64,000 nucleotides of DNA from Conchocele bisecta. Its lineage: Eukaryota; Mollusca; Bivalvia; Lucinida; Thyasiridae. The stretch is taken from positions 12,985,043-13,049,042 of the forward strand of contig CM055267.1 of the NCBI GenBank assembly GCA_029237695.1, given 5' to 3'. Positions 45,319 to 56,733 of this stretch are shown here, in pieces (position 1 is the stretch's first letter; each line of letters starts with the position of its first letter). Under the pieces are notes generated by a model, which searched no databases, had not been told where the DNA came from, and was given only the letters and a program-made list of their open reading frames with translations. The position numbers and the translations under genes are program-made.

Positions 45319-46419
45319 CTCTGCTGCTGATCAGAAGCTCGGCTCAGGTGATACTTTTTGTGGCTGTGACTGGAGAAATTTGGTTTATGGGTAGCTCCTG
45401 ATCTGCTGGCACAGTTCTGATATACGATAGGGACCTAAACATATGTGCAGGCTGATCTGGATCTACGCTGATCACTAATGCCATAAGCTTCATTTCTCCA
45501 GTCAGTCATAATGTTGTGAAATGTACGCTAAATCTACATGTTGATTAAAATATAAAACACTGGGGATGTTCGGGAGACAATCTCTCTTGTAACAAAGGCG
45601 ATAATAATTTTCGAAATATGCAAACTTTGTTGAAAGTTAAGTTAAATTGAAACATCAATCAACTTTCATAGCTATTTGTCTGTAATTGCAATAGCTACAT
45701 GATTTCACAAATGTTCTCATTTATTTTATCCATTAGTTTCCATAGATGGGAATATAAAGTTTTAATTGTCTCAAAAGATTGGTCATATATTTATTCTGTA
45801 AAAGTTTGCACCAATGTCAGATTCTAATTAAGTTCACTATGAATATGTTCATTAGGCGCACAAGTATACATGAGGATCTGGTCCTAGATTGGGTAAAAGT
45901 GAAGTAATTCTCAGTCTGCACTGTATGTATATTTGGCTGTGACTCGAGAAATGGGGCTTATGCGATTTGTGACCAGTATAGCTCCTGATCAAATAGCACA
46001 CAAGTGTAGCCTGATAACAATCTATATTGCCTGTTAGAACCATGGCTGGATTTCATTGATGGAATAGTGCAGTGCAGATCCTGATCAGACTGCGGATGCA
46101 CAGGCAGATCTACACTGGTCGCAAAACCTATAAGCCTCATTTCCCGTCGCAGCCAAATATCTGAGGGGTTACCAGAAAGTTTGAGAATTAATGTTGTATA
46201 AGCACGACTATAAAACCCAGTATGTACACAGAAAATTTTAATGCAACAACTGATAGTAGTGTTGATATGTGGCTGGAGAAATGGGGCTTATGGGTTTTGC
46301 GACCAGTGTAAATCCAGATTCGCACAGGCTGACCAGGATCTACACTGTTCACCATTCCATCAATAAACACCTGTTATGTTTCTAACGAGCAATATAGATC
46401 GTTTATCACAATCACATAT
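45319..46419. repeat. G repeat cluster in otherwise plain sequence
   Basis: G copies are seen at about 45355-45510 (reverse-like halves), 45925-46165 and 46260-46400. Markers are GGAGAAATGGGGCTTATGGG, ACAATCTATATTGCC and GATCAGGATCTACACTGTTC. Between 45520 and 45900 I see only AT-rich unique sequence. Confidence 0.55.
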
Positions 46420-46752
46420 GAGACACGCCATGCGATTTTGTACCTAAGAACATGTGCGATATCTCGTGAAAAATACTTACAAAATTTAAGGTGTTTTCTG
46501 TAAATGACGTCGAGGTGACAACATTTTCATAGCAAATGTGCATTTGCTATGAAAATTATGTCATCTTTCTACGTCATTAATGGAAAATATCACATTTTCT
46601 GTAAAAATATTTCATGAAAAATCGCACATGTTCTGCATAGGCAAAATTGAATATTGCCCCACACACTGTAACATCTTACAAGGAGTATTGACTTGAAAAC
46701 AATGGACTTGTGATGTTGTTAGGTACAAAATCGCATGGCGTGTCTCATATTT
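46420..46752. mobile_element. M3 foldback MITE with right-arm insertion
   Basis: The ends are GAGACACGCCATGCGATTTT and AAATCGCATGGCGTGTCTCA. The inner arms meet near CATTTTCATAGCAAATGTGC (46520-46545). About 90 extra bases (46625-46720) separate the right inner arm from the right end. Confidence 0.85.
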
Positions 46753-47232
46753 GGTTGAACTGTAATTTTTCTGCTATAAAATTAGGTCTTAAACTTTTCG
46801 GTAACCCACGTAGATGTGCTATATAGACAAAACCACTGTGGTGACATACATTGTGGCTACAGTACACCAATGTTGCTGTGTTATATATAACCAATGTGAA
46901 ACATTGACAATGTGACTAAACACAGCATCTCCTGAGAAAACACGGACTGGCTCTGCAGTAAATTGTTGCACAACGCAAACTCAAGTAATACAAGACGAAC
47001 AATTTTATGACGAAAACATGGAATGTTAAATGACAGATCACGAGTTCATAAAAGGGAAATCAGACAGTAACCGGAATGTATATACTTTTGAAATAATAAG
47101 TAATTTCCTGAAATTTGCATGTGAAATATTTCCTAAACTAAAACTATATTATCATAACTGGTCATATGGTTTCAGACCAATGTCTATGGCAATAATACAA
47201 TATGATAGTGATAAGATTATCCGAGTGTCAAG
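46753..47232. other. intergenic, nothing recognised
   Basis: AT-rich sequence with no repeat match that I can see. The 107-codon frame at 47030-47353 runs into the MITE and has no domain. Confidence 0.4.
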
Positions 47233-47838
47233 GTCGGCTTGTTTCACCAAACTTCTTGTTTGTTCGAAGATTTTTATTAATTTGCGTCTCACATTAACTT
47301 TGTTAACTAATAATTCCAGAACAAAAATATTTACACAATTCCCTAACATTTGATTGGCCAGTAGCAAGTCTCTGTCCAAAATTTATATCCCAGTAAACTC
47401 CCGTGCCGAACTACTTTCCATAACAGTGAGGCGCAGTTAAAATAATTCTTAAGAAAACGGAAAATAAACACATTTTCTTGATGAATTTATTTCAAATGCT
47501 GGAATTATAAGGAATGAATGGCCTTTTTCTTGAATTTATCGGGGATATAAACTTGGAAAAGTTGCGGGAATACTGGACGAGGCCTTAAAAAAAAAAAGAA
47601 TTCAAAAACAATTAAAAAAAAAATAAAACAAATCCAAGTTTATACCCCGATAAATTCCACAAAAAGGCCATTCATTCCTATAACATTACCATAGTGCACA
47701 TACATGCACACACCATTACATGTGAACACATCCATTAAAGATTTTCCAACATCGGCTGTCAGTGTAAATGTTATTCAAAAAATAAATTTTACACTTACAA
47801 AATTCTTAGTCTGACAAAGTTTAGTGAAACAGGCCCCA
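47233..47838. mobile_element. M2-like MITE containing a nested foldback
   Basis: The outer ends are GTTTCACCAAACTTCTTG and AAAGTTTAGTGAAACAGGCC. Inside, 47500-47690 is a foldback with AAGGAATGAATGGCCTTTTT, AATTTATCGGGGATATAAAC and their complements around an A-rich loop. The nested part matches 56125-56475. Confidence 0.7.
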
Positions 47839-48344
47839 CTTCACTTTCCAGTTTATATACACATAAGACATATTTTTTGTGGAATTGCATGATAATAGAG
47901 ATAAGCAATAAACAATACTAGATTGCTGGTCCAGCTAGGTGATTATATAAAACAGAGGAGTCTCTCAATCGACACCTCTGTTTGCCTTTACCGCTATATA
48001 GGCCTGTGGTGTTGAAAGGGTTAATACACATATTTTGATTTTGATTTTGTATTGCAGCTATTAGTAAATTTGGAAACAAACAGGCCATTGGCCTGACACT
48101 TTTCTGGGCTCAAATGCCTGGGCATGGAAGGTCTTCGAGCCAATTGATACCATTATATATAAGCTAAATATATGGTTGGGCCAGCCATTTAGTGTTGTTC
48201 ATCAATAGGCGAAACATGTCCAGCAATTTCATCAACAGTTAATAAGTCCTGCTTACATGATACATTGACACGGTAGAGCAAACAAACATAAAAACAAAGA
48301 TCACATGCGTTAGTTTGGTAAATATAGATGGTAAATATAGAGCT
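47839..48344. other. intergenic, nothing firm
   Basis: A fragment CTATATAGGCCTGTGGTGTT, GAAAGGGTTAA near 47992-48022 resembles the end of the repeat at 63530-63560. No gene is seen. Confidence 0.4.
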
Positions 48345-48598
48345 CTGGGGCCTGTTTCACTAAACTTTGTACGACTAAAATGTTCGTAAGTGCAAATTTA
48401 GGATCGTCTGGAAATTTCAATTGATAGATTTACATGTATTGAGCATAGGCTGCATATGCAGCCTATGCTCAATACATGTAAATCCAATAATTGTTTACAA
48501 GAAAACACTGTTAATGTGTAATTTACAGAACTCGTATTTTGCACTTACAAACATTTTAGTCGTACAAAGTTTAGTTAAATGGGGCCCCTGGTAGATAA
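48345..48598. mobile_element. M2 foldback MITE, complete
   Basis: GGGGCCTGTTTCACTAAACT, TTGTACGACTAAAATGTTCG, then the axis GGCTGCATATGCAGCC near 48450, then CGTACAAAGTTTAGTTAAAT, GGGGCCCC. This is the clearest copy of the family in the window. Confidence 0.92.
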
Positions 48599-49095
48599 CC
48601 AATATAATACATGTACCACAGAGAGTAAAGTAAAAGCATTATGCACAGTGAGGATTAGAGATGACAGGGGCTGCCTGTCTGGCCGTCACCGTGGGCTGCT
48701 GTTTACTGTTGACCCTTCACTCCTAAATATCTAACATTGACTGATCCATGCGAATTTATAGACTATTCCATTAATAAGAAAAGGGGTATTCTTAACAAAG
48801 AACAATACTGACAAACGCTGCATATCCTTATAAATGAGACCACTTGTTGCAAGCCGGCTCATTTGGATTTTCAGTGTTTACTACAAAGGTTTAAATATGT
48901 AATGAAAGTAGATGGCACAATATGGCCTGTTTCTATTCTTTTTCTATATCTTCAATATCTGCACTAACACTACTGTAAGTTATGTTTATAGTGGGACAGC
49001 CATTGTGTTGTGTCAGCCCGAAGATAACACATATGGTGACTTACAGCCACAAAGCACAAAGGTTCTTCTGTCAACTCTACCTGTGATTTAATTTG
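48599..49095. other. intergenic, nothing recognised
   Basis: No exon, repeat or hairpin is identified. Confidence 0.4.
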
Positions 49096-49475
49096 ATTTA
49101 ATGGTGTTTAATGGCCTGTCCACAGCTAAGGTCATTTTAGGCCAGGTTAATGGGGTCGAATCCCATATGTTACCTGTTGTGATGAGGGGAAACCCCAGAC
49201 AGAATTGAATATTTACTGAAAAAAAGATATTCAGCCCTGAAATTAGAATAACCTGACCTGGTGCCAGGTCCTCACCACACCAGAGACACTTAGCCCCACT
49301 CCCCAAAAGTAATAGGATTAGTACTAATATTATTACTTTTATACTTGGTATAAGCGGATTCAACTCTCACGTACCAGAAAGCCAAAAATGTAACTGATGG
49401 TGAACCCAGCAATATCGGAATTCCGGTAAGGATGAATCCAACTGTTAAATGTACCCTTCGCATGCTCCCAACCAA
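49096..49475 (-). mobile_element. V element, reverse, full length
   Basis: TTAATGGTGTTTAATGGCCT, GGTCGAATCCCATATGTTAC, TATTCAGCCCTGAAATTAGA, CCTGGTGCCAGGTCCTCACC and GAATTCCGGTAAGGATGAAT follow in reverse family order. It is a diverged subfamily shared with 54660-55290 (CACCACACCAGAG, CCAAAAGTAATAGG). Confidence 0.8.
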
Positions 49476-49734
49476 CAGCCCAACTCTACATAATATAGAT
49501 ATAAGTACAGCATACTATATTAGTTCAAAAGTGTAACGTCCTTTGGTCGTTCTTGCTGTAAGTTGCTGTGTAACAGGCAGAAATTTGGGTAGATAACATA
49601 TGGCTGACAGCAACAGGTCATGTCCCAATATACAGATCAGTAAGTGGCAAGCATCATGTAGCACTCGGTGACAACCCGACATTCAGCCCTGGACAGTGCG
49701 ACAGGTAAAGTCTATGAACTATAATGACAATCAA

Positions 49735-49990
49735 CAGTAGAACCTCTCCAAACCGAACACCCATACACCACATGTGCTAGATTATCATGGGTTTTCTTGC
49801 CATATATCTATGGTGATAATGTGCGTTCATGTTCTCCACTCATGTCTGCGAGTGATCAAATGTCTGATTTACAGTGGAATGTCTCCAAACCGGACACCCT
49901 GGGGACCTCCCAGGGTGTCCGGTTTAGAGGGGTTCCACTGTACAGAGTACTTCCCAGGGTGTCCGGTTTAGACAGGTTCCACTGTACCGT
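49735..49990. mobile_element. pogo/Tigger-like MITE cluster
   Basis: CAGTAGAACCTCTCCAAACC at 49735 and TACAGTGGAATGTCTCCAAA at 49871 are left ends. TGTCCGGTTTAGAGGGGTTC, CACTGTA and TGTCCGGTTTAGACAGGTTC, CACTGTA are right ends. The inner pair forms a hairpin of about 70 bp. Confidence 0.65.
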
Positions 49991-50195
49991 GAGTATCTAC
50001 AACCAGTGTGGGCTCTGCCCGGACACATATTCCCCACCCATGACACACAAAGGTCACCAACAATGTGTATCCCAGCCCACACATGCATTTGTAGTGGGGG
50101 GATACACCATTGAAACAAAATATAAAGTTAATTCACTGGACAAGATACAAGAAAAAAATCAAAAGCTTAACCCTATGCCGCTACACACAACAATT

Positions 50196-50370
50196 GTCGT
50201 CTGCTGTTACTTTTACATCTTGCCTTATTTCTCAATAAAATATGGTTTGACAGCACTTCAGAATCGATTCTGAAGCGATGTCAAACCATGTTGTAAATTA
50301 TTTTAAAGTGCTGGCAAAGCATGTTTTGATGATAAAAATGGAAAATAGAAAAAAACAGCAACGACAACAA
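50196..50370. mobile_element. M1 foldback MITE (tandem copy 1)
   Basis: GTCGTCTGCTGTTACTTTTA to AACAGCAACGACAACAA. The centre ACTTCAGAATCGATTCTGAAG has lost the longer AATCATTTCCAATGG palindrome. Confidence 0.8.
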
Positions 50371-50442
50371 ATTAAGATAGCGGTGTAAGAGTTAATTCAC
50401 TGGACGAGATACAAGAAAAAAATCAAAAGCTTAACCCTATAC

Positions 50443-51423
50443 CAGGCCCGTATGCAGGGGGGGTGTGACGGGTGCGTACGCACCCCCCTAATTTCGCCGA
50501 GGTCCAATCTTGAAATGCATTAAAGGTACATACCCACGCAGTAGGCACAAAATGTTCTTTATAGGAATTAAATAAGTGTATAATTATGTCACTATTCCAC
50601 CAGTTTTAAAAATTACGAGTGCCCGCTATATAAATATAATCATTTATTAATTATCAGTTTACTGTTAGCGACGCGCGGCGGTAACAGTCTATTTTTATAA
50701 TGTGCGGGGACGACGACTTTCACATCACGGCTTGCGGTGCGCATGCGCAGTATACTACGCACGCCAGTAGGCTTCCCAATATTTAAACAAGAAAATCAAC
50801 ATGTCGAAATGTCCAGAACGGAAATTGTATGAAACGGCGTCGCCCAAAAAAAAGGCGAATTGTCTGAGGGACAGGCAGTACAGAGAGTGGTTAATATTGG
50901 CGACCAGATCACCAAATGGAAAGAGTTACGTGGAGATTTAGATTTGGACTCGAACAGAGATTTTTCTTCTCAAATTGCGGTACTTCACTGCGCATGTCAA
51001 ATATGTGATATGATTGACCGTGTCACGTGACGCGTGTTGGTAAAAATAGCACAAGATCGGAAAATACCCTTTCTTGTCGTGGCATATAAAATGCGATTTA
51101 ACACCAATTAACATGCGCCGTAATTAAAAATAACTCGTTAGTGGGTAGACAAATGGCTCATATAAGGCATGACAGAAAATGAAAAGTAGTAGTACAGTGT
51201 AACCTGCTGCGTTATACAGGTAATTAGCATGAAAATGTCACAATTTACCACCGTTGAAATCCGAATTTAAATGACTTAAAATGCAGGAGAGGGCATTTCA
51301 GGCCATCTAGGTTTAACAAATTTCAGGGGGAGCATGCCCCCGGACCCCGCTAGTGTACTCGCTCCGCTACGTGGGGCTCGCCCCTGACGCACCCCCCAAT
51401 AGAAAATCCTGCGTACGGGCCTG
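50443..51423. mobile_element. 981-bp TIR transposon, non-autonomous, 5-bp target duplication
   Basis: The ends are CAGGCCCGTATGCAGG and CCTGCGTACGGGCCTG, a 16-bp inverted repeat with one mismatch. TATAC flanks both sides. The empty site is known from the sister tandem copy, which reads CCCTATGCCGCTACAC. The inside has GGGGGAGCATGCCCCCGGAC and a P-element fragment but no transposase. The superfamily is unresolved. Confidence 0.85.
50520..50695. mobile_element. P element, right-truncated
   Basis: TTAAAGGTACATACCCACGC, AGTAGGCACAAAATGTTCTT, then AATTAAATAAGTGTATAATT matches the P right half in reverse. It breaks off near 50695 with no second terminus. Confidence 0.65.
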
Positions 51424-51446
51424 TATACCGCTACACCTCAACAATT

Positions 51447-51634
51447 GTCTTCTGCTGTTACTTTTATATCTTGCCTTATTTCTCAATAAAATATGGTTCG
51501 ACAGCACTTCAGAATCATTTCCAATGGAAATGATTCTGAAGTGATGTCAAACCATGTTGTAAATTATTTTAAAGTGCTGTCAAAGCATGTTTTGATGATA
51601 AAAATGGAAAATAGAAAATAAACAGCACATGACA
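51447..51634. mobile_element. M1 foldback MITE (tandem copy 2)
   Basis: GTCTTCTGCTGTTACTTTTA to AACAGCACATGAC. The centre is AGAATCATTTCCAATGG, AAATGATTCTGAAG, a perfect palindrome. Confidence 0.85.
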
Positions 51635-51727
51635 AAAATTTGAGATAGCGGTGTAAGGGTTAATTCACTGGACGAGATACAAGAAAAAAATCAAAAGCTT
51701 AACCCTATGCCGCTACACACAACAATT

Positions 51728-51914
51728 GTCGTCTGCTGTTACTTTTATATCTTGCCTTATTTCTCAATAAAATATGGTTGGACAGCACTTCAGAATCATT
51801 TCCAATGGAAATGGTTCTGAAGTGATGTCAAACCATGTTGAAACTATTTTAAAGTTATGTCAAAGTGTGTTTTTGCTGATAAAAATGGAAAATAGAAAAT
51901 AAACAGCAGACGAC
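51728..51914. mobile_element. M1 foldback MITE (tandem copy 3)
   Basis: GTCGTCTGCTGTTACTTTTA to AACAGCAGACGAC. It is nearly identical to copy 2, with one palindrome mismatch (AAATGGTTCTG). Confidence 0.85.
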
Positions 51915-52052
51915 AAAAAATTGAGATAGCGGTGTAAGGGTTAATTCACTGATGAGATACAAGAAAAAAATCAGAAGCTTAAAGATGTGAAGTTGGAGCA
52001 AAGCTTCCAAGTGCCAACTCCTGCAGTGTGACCAATGATGAGCCTGCACATC

Positions 52053-52258
52053 TGGGGGCCGTGCAAAGTTAAGATAGTCTGTAAATTTCACATTAGCACT
52101 GTTTTCTTGCAAGCAATTATTGGATTTACATTTATTGAGCATAGGCTGCATATGCAGCCTATGCTCAATAAATGTAAATTCATCTTTTGAAAATTCCAGA
52201 CGATCCTAAATTTACACTTACGGACATTTTAGTCGTACAAAGTTTAGTGAACAGGCTC
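52053..52258. mobile_element. M2 foldback MITE, internal deletion in left arm
   Basis: GGGGGCCGTGCAAAGTTAAG lacks the TTTCACTAAACT part. The axis GGCTGCATATGCAGCC is at 52145. The right end is CGTACAAAGTTTAGTGAACA. Confidence 0.8.
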
Positions 52259-53427
52259 TAGTGCTGTTTAATCTGGGCCTATTCTTGGTCATGAAGTCTG
52301 AATCATCAATTTTCATATTACTTCACCAGTAAATAGCAGAAGGTGTAAAATAACATACATGTATACACAGTGTGTGTGTGTTTTGAACAGAACCCAGTGA
52401 ACATGGCCAACTACCTGGGCTAAGCCGGGTTACATATACACACGTATAATGTATCGACATGCATATAGAATATACCCATGGTATGTAGAAAATATAAAAT
52501 TTATCCCGCAAGTGAATAAATGCAATCCTCGTTTGCAAACAATATACAAACATTAATTGGGGGTAAATTTTATATTTTGTAAACAAATACTATACTTACA
52601 TATTTAAAACTATTCTATTTACTGGGCTATTTATGGAAAAGATCAAGGGGTAAGCTGGCGGACTGTAGTGCCATTATGACGAGAAGTTTCGACTAGGGAT
52701 GTTTATTTTTTTAGCTACAATCGCTCTCGAGTTGCTTATAGGTTTAACCAGGCTAAATCATCAGATATTCATAAGTGGTGTAGTCAAAAGTAGTACGTTG
52801 AAAAAAATAAGCCAGATTTGTTATGCTATAGACACTCTCTGCTTGCAGAAACAGGTCAATTGATGCACTAATCTACTTCACAGGCATGTTAATGTATCAT
52901 TTACATCAGATTCAAGCATATGCTTTGGGATTATTTTGTCGGAGCATGTTTGTCATGTGAGGCGGTTTCAATTCCAGCCACTGACTTTTTGCGCCACCAC
53001 CAGGGTGGTCACAGGAGATTGAATTTATATTTCTTAACAATAATTAAACCTATATTTTATTTAGTGACTATCCAGAGAAAAACGGGTGCAGGTTATGGGA
53101 AAATAGCGCCCACAACATCCATACGAAAAATGAAAGTAGCAGAGAATAGCAAAATGTGTGGTCATTGGTTAGTTTATATAGGAAAAATCTTTGTTGGTGG
53201 TGGACCTTCTATTCCAATATTGTGTATGCCATTGGCTGATATTCTTCATATCTATGGCATAAACAAGTCTGTAAGTCCCTGGCTTGGCACTGTACATGTT
53301 AGGCCATTTATTTTCAAATGACGAACAATTTGGGCTAGAAACATCCCTATAATGAAATAATATATTTAAATGTACACGTTTGCGTAGTAAAGACAAGACA
53401 TGATATGTAGTACAACTGCAAAATACA
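52259..53427. other. intergenic, no recognised gene
   Basis: A 133-codon plus-strand frame (52920-53321) starts MLWDYFVGACLSCE and has no motif I recognise. It has no clear splice or family support, so I do not call it a gene. A TATATACACACGTATAATG-rich stretch lies at 52350-52480. No repeats are identified. Confidence 0.4.
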
Positions 53428-53622
53428 TATACCATATTTATTCTAATAGTAGCCTCCTCTCTAATAGTAACCCTCCCCTCCTATAGTTAAACATGTTATT
53501 TTCACAATCAATAGCCATGTAAAACATTGTTTTAAATGGCTTTTGTATGTGAAAATAACATATTTTGATCCTACTTTCCACCTTTTGATCCCCACGAATT
53601 GAATTTATTAGAATAAATGTGG
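53428..53622. mobile_element. foldback MITE, CCATATTTATTCTAATAG ends
   Basis: The left end is ACCATATTTATTCTAATAG with TAGCCTCCTC. The right end is TTATTAGAATAAATGTGGT. AATAACATATTTTGATCCTA in the right arm answers TTAAACATGTTATTTTCAC. A left-half copy is at 55692-55802. Confidence 0.75.
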
Positions 53623-53703
53623 TACACAAATGAATATTACCAAAAATAGTTTAGTTTAGTCTGGGAAAATACATTACTGTCTTCATGTCTGACAGTGTCT
53701 CTG

Positions 53704-54046
53704 CAGGGGCAGATCTAGCATTTGGGGAACGGGGGAGGGGCGGATCTGGAGGGGGGATTCCGGGGTTGTAACCCCCCGTTCAGCCACAGAGTTTACATAG
53801 ATCACAGTTTACCACCAGTTGGGAGTCTGAATTTAAATGCCGTAAAACACAGGAAAGTGCATTTTGAAGAGTGCGAAAATTAGGACAACCCCCTAGTTGT
53901 GAACGGTAACTGTTGCAATTAGATTGCAAGAGTTACTTCGCAACTAGACACCCACCCACCCACCCCCCCCATTCCCCAAATGCTAGATCCCCCCCCCCCA
54001 CCCCCCCCCCCCCCCCCCCGTTCCCCAAATGCTGGATCCGCTCCTG
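53704..54046. mobile_element. hAT-like non-autonomous element
   Basis: The ends are CAGGGGCAGATCTAGCATTT and AAATGCTGGATCCGCTCCTG, inverted with a few mismatches. The inside has poly-C runs (53960-54020) and a second, inner copy of CCCCAAATGCTAGATCC at 53974. CAGGGGCGGATCCAGC-type ends are typical of hAT MITEs (established pattern), but I see no exact 8-bp target duplication. Confidence 0.65.
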
Positions 54047-54437
54047 CAGTGTTAAAAGTCATCAGCGTTAGGCAACATGGATTGCTGCACAGTAAATGGC
54101 AGCCAGTCCAAGAATGTATATACATGTACAATACATGGAACTTTTGAACACAAAATTATGGCGCCTCGATGTATGAAATATGCAACAAGTACAATAACTA
54201 GAATTAAAAACATGTGCACATATATATACATGTATAACCTGGGACCCAAGGTGTAACATTGATATGGATTTCAATTTCATCCAAAATAAAAATCTGCATG
54301 ATTGCATGGACTAGACCAATTATGCTGATATGGTGTTGGCAGGGAACACTCGAGTGAGCAATAACCGAGGGTTCACCATTTGGTGTTCTGTGGAAACTAC
54401 ATGCATTATTAACCCTCACAATGCTGAATTAATTTGT
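54047..54437. other. intergenic, nothing recognised
   Basis: Dinucleotide-rich TATATATACATGTATA at 54220 is the only structure noted. Confidence 0.4.
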
Positions 54438-54590
54438 GTCGTCTGCTGAATATTTTTCCATTTTTATCATAAAAAAACTTGGTTTGGCAGCACTTTAGAA
54501 TCATTTCCAATGGAAATGATTCTAAGATGCTGCCAAACCATGTTTTTTTTACTGAGAGAAAAGACAAAATATGAATTGTCAGCGGACGAC
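54438..54590. mobile_element. M1 foldback MITE
   Basis: GTCGTCTGCTGAATATTTTT to GTCAGCGGACGAC. The centre is AGAATCATTTCCAATGG, AAATGATTCTAAG. The flanks TTGGTTTGGCAGCACT and ATGCTGCCAAACCATG complete the stem. Confidence 0.85.
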
Positions 54591-54659
54591 TATTTTCGGT
54601 TCCCACATTCTATTAAGGGTTAAATGAATTGGGATTTTATGTCTGTTCAACTAGGTCAG

Positions 54660-55290
54660 ATACAGATAAATTTATTTAATTGTGTTTAACAGTCTGTCAA
54701 CAGCTACGGTCATTTTAGGCTGGGTTAAAGGTACATGCCCACTGAGTAGGCACAAAATGTTCTTTATAGGAATTAAATAAGTGCATAATTGTGTCACTAT
54801 ATTCCACCAGTTCTAAAGATTACGAGTGGCCGCTATACAGGTATAATCATTTAGTAATATTTATTTTACTGATAGTGATGCGCGTTGGTATCAGGCTATT
54901 TTCATATGCAAATGAGGCATAGTACATTTTTAATTATTTATACTAATTAAATACGTCACAGAAAAAAATAATTAAAGTTAAAGAAACGTATAATAATGCC
55001 AATCAATATGTGGGGTAATGGTGAATTAATTTTTTTTTGGCCAGAAAATGTCTCAGACGATGTCTCTGATATAAACAACAGTTTCTGCCTACTGAGTGGG
55101 CATGTACCTTTTGATTACCATATTTCACTTGTTGTGACAGGGGAAATCCCAAAATCAGAACTCATTCTTTACAGCAAAGATATATATTCAGCCCTGAAAC
55201 TAGAATAACCTGACCTGGAGCCAGGTCCTCACAACACCGGAGTAACTTAATCCCACTCCCTAAAAGTAATATGATTAGTATTATTCTTAA
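54660..55290 (-). mobile_element. V element, reverse, split by a P element
   Basis: The left piece is AGTCTGTCAACAGCTACGGT, CATTTTAGGCTGGG. The right piece (from 55113) continues TTACCATATTTCACTTGTTG, GAAATCCCAAAATCAGAAC, TATTCAGCCCTGAAACTAGA and CCTGGAGCCAGGTCC. They join across the P element as at 49100-49330. Confidence 0.75.
54725..55112. mobile_element. P element, nested in V
   Basis: The left terminus is TTAAAGGTACATGCCCACT. The right is AGTGGGCATGTACCTTTTG, so the right TTAA has decayed. The body matches other P copies (GATTACGAGTGGCCGCTATA, CATATGCAAATGAGGCAT). Confidence 0.8.
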
Positions 55291-55504
55291 TACTTATTGA
55301 TCAAATGATGATATCAAACAGAACGAGAAGGATTATAATCACAACTGTGAGTGTCGGTTGATCACACCATGCCCCCTGCAACACGTTCCGTACCTCTCAC
55401 CACTGTAACAACTGTGACTTGCCATGATAACTGACAACATGCCGAGGCAACACAATTTTGTTAACGTAAAATCAAATAATTCTCTTAATTATGCACAGAA
55501 GTAT

Positions 55505-55570
55505 ATGTTGTTACCACTCATTTGAACCGTCTTGGCGAGACGGTTCAAATGAGTGGTCACAACGTACACT
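55505..55570. repeat. perfect 20-bp hairpin
   Basis: TACCACTCATTTGAACCGTC, TTGGC, then GAGACGGTTCAAATGAGTGG mirrored. Small palindromic element, single copy here. Confidence 0.8.
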
Positions 55571-55691
55571 TTTGAGAATAAAAAAAAAACAAAAAAAAAA
55601 CATTATTTGTATGGTGTATTCAGAATGAAATGGTTTAAGGAAAGGGCTTATCGATCCTTTGATCAGTGTAGCTCCTGATCAACTGGCACAT

Positions 55692-55802
55692 AACTACCAT
55701 GTTTATTCTAACAGTAGCCCCCTCTACAATAGTAGCCCTCCTCCCATATTTGCATCGTTTTAAATGGCTTTTGTATGTGAAAATAACATATTTTGATCCT
55801 AC
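55692..55802. mobile_element. left half of the 53428 foldback family
   Basis: ACCATGTTTATTCTAACAG, TAGCCCTCCTCCCATAT and AATAACATATTTTGATCCTA match the left end and the right inner arm of 53428-53622 with a deletion between. Confidence 0.65.
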
Positions 55803-56109
55803 CTGGACTATGCTCGTCGTAAACTCAATAAGCCCTGTTTGTCATGACAAGCCACAATTACATAAACTTGCATTGGTCATGCATAGATATTAGTGCAAAT
55901 TAGTTAACATTCAAGGTCATTTCTACTCTAATAATCTGGAATGATATGCATTTCATTAATAGTTCTATGTAAATATGTATGCTAGATCTACCCCGGCTAA
56001 AACAAGCTACAACTGAGCCACAATGAAACAAACCAACACACGTTGCTTTGTGAGGAGCTTCGACCCAGGCCAGCCAGCATACTGGTGTACACTTAGAAAC
56101 AAAATTGCT
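55803..56109. other. intergenic, nothing recognised
   Basis: No repeat, hairpin or exon identified. Confidence 0.4.
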
Positions 56110-56478
56110 ACGCCGCTATAATTCCAGCACAAACATATTTACACAATTCCCTAACATTTGATTGGCCCGTAGCAAGTCTCTTTCCAAAATTTATATCCCA
56201 GTAAACTCCCACGCCAAACTACTTTCCGTAACTGTGAGGCACAGTTAAAATAATTCTTAAGAAAACGGAAAATAAACACATTTTCTTGATGAATTTATTT
56301 CAAATGCTGGAATTATAAGGAATGAATGGCCTTTTTGTGGAATTTATCGGGGATATAAACTTGGAAAAGTCGCGGGAATACTGGACGAGGTCTTCCGGCC
56401 TTCGTCCAGTATTCCCGCGACTTTTCCAAGTTTATGCCCCGATAAATTCTACAAAAAGGCCATTCATTCCTATAACGA
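56110..56478. mobile_element. foldback element matching the nested part at 47500-47690
   Basis: AAGGAATGAATGGCCTTTTT, GTGGAATTTATCGGGGATAT, GGAAAAGTCGCGGGAATACT and GGACGAGGTCTTCCGG are followed at once by the mirror image. The stem is about 75 bp with axis near 56398. The 5' flank (GCACAAACATATTTACACAA, CTAACATTTGATTGGCC) is also shared with 47320-47360, so the mobile unit is larger than the hairpin. Confidence 0.85.
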
Positions 56479-56582
56479 TTTCTCTCCACGAGGATAAACA
56501 TACCGTAGGCAACTCTTGTAGCTAGTGTACACTGAACACTGTGTTCATGACGAATGGTCCACCATAATGCTGAATTCAATTT

Positions 56583-56733
56583 TGTCGTCTGCTGTATACA
56601 TTTTTATTCTCCACGTTTCACGATGATATTTGACATCACATGTGAATCGTCTCCATTGGAGACGATTCTCATGTGTTGTCAAATATGTTTTCTTCTTAAC
56701 CAATAAATTGAAATTGAAAACAGCAGACGACGA
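56583..56733. mobile_element. M1-related foldback, different core
   Basis: The ends GTCGTCTGCTGTATACA and AAAACAGCAGACGAC match M1. The core is TTTGACATCACATGTGAATC, GTCTCCATTGGAGACGATTC, so it is a distinct subfamily. Confidence 0.8.

Larger units (their letters stand above)
50105..51955. repeat. three tandem copies of an M1 element plus its flank
   Basis: The flank TTAATTCACTGGACGAGATA, CAAGAAAAAAATCAAAAGCT, TAACCCTAT precedes M1 at 50196, 51447 and 51728 and begins again at 51942. Unit length without insertion is about 280 bp (51655 to 51942). The first-to-second spacing is longer because of the insertion at 50443-51423. Confidence 0.85.

Noticed and set aside
52920..53321. 133-codon frame, considered as a single-exon gene.
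   Set aside because: No motif, no homology I recognise, AT-rich surroundings and no promoter or poly(A) context; a chance frame is likely.
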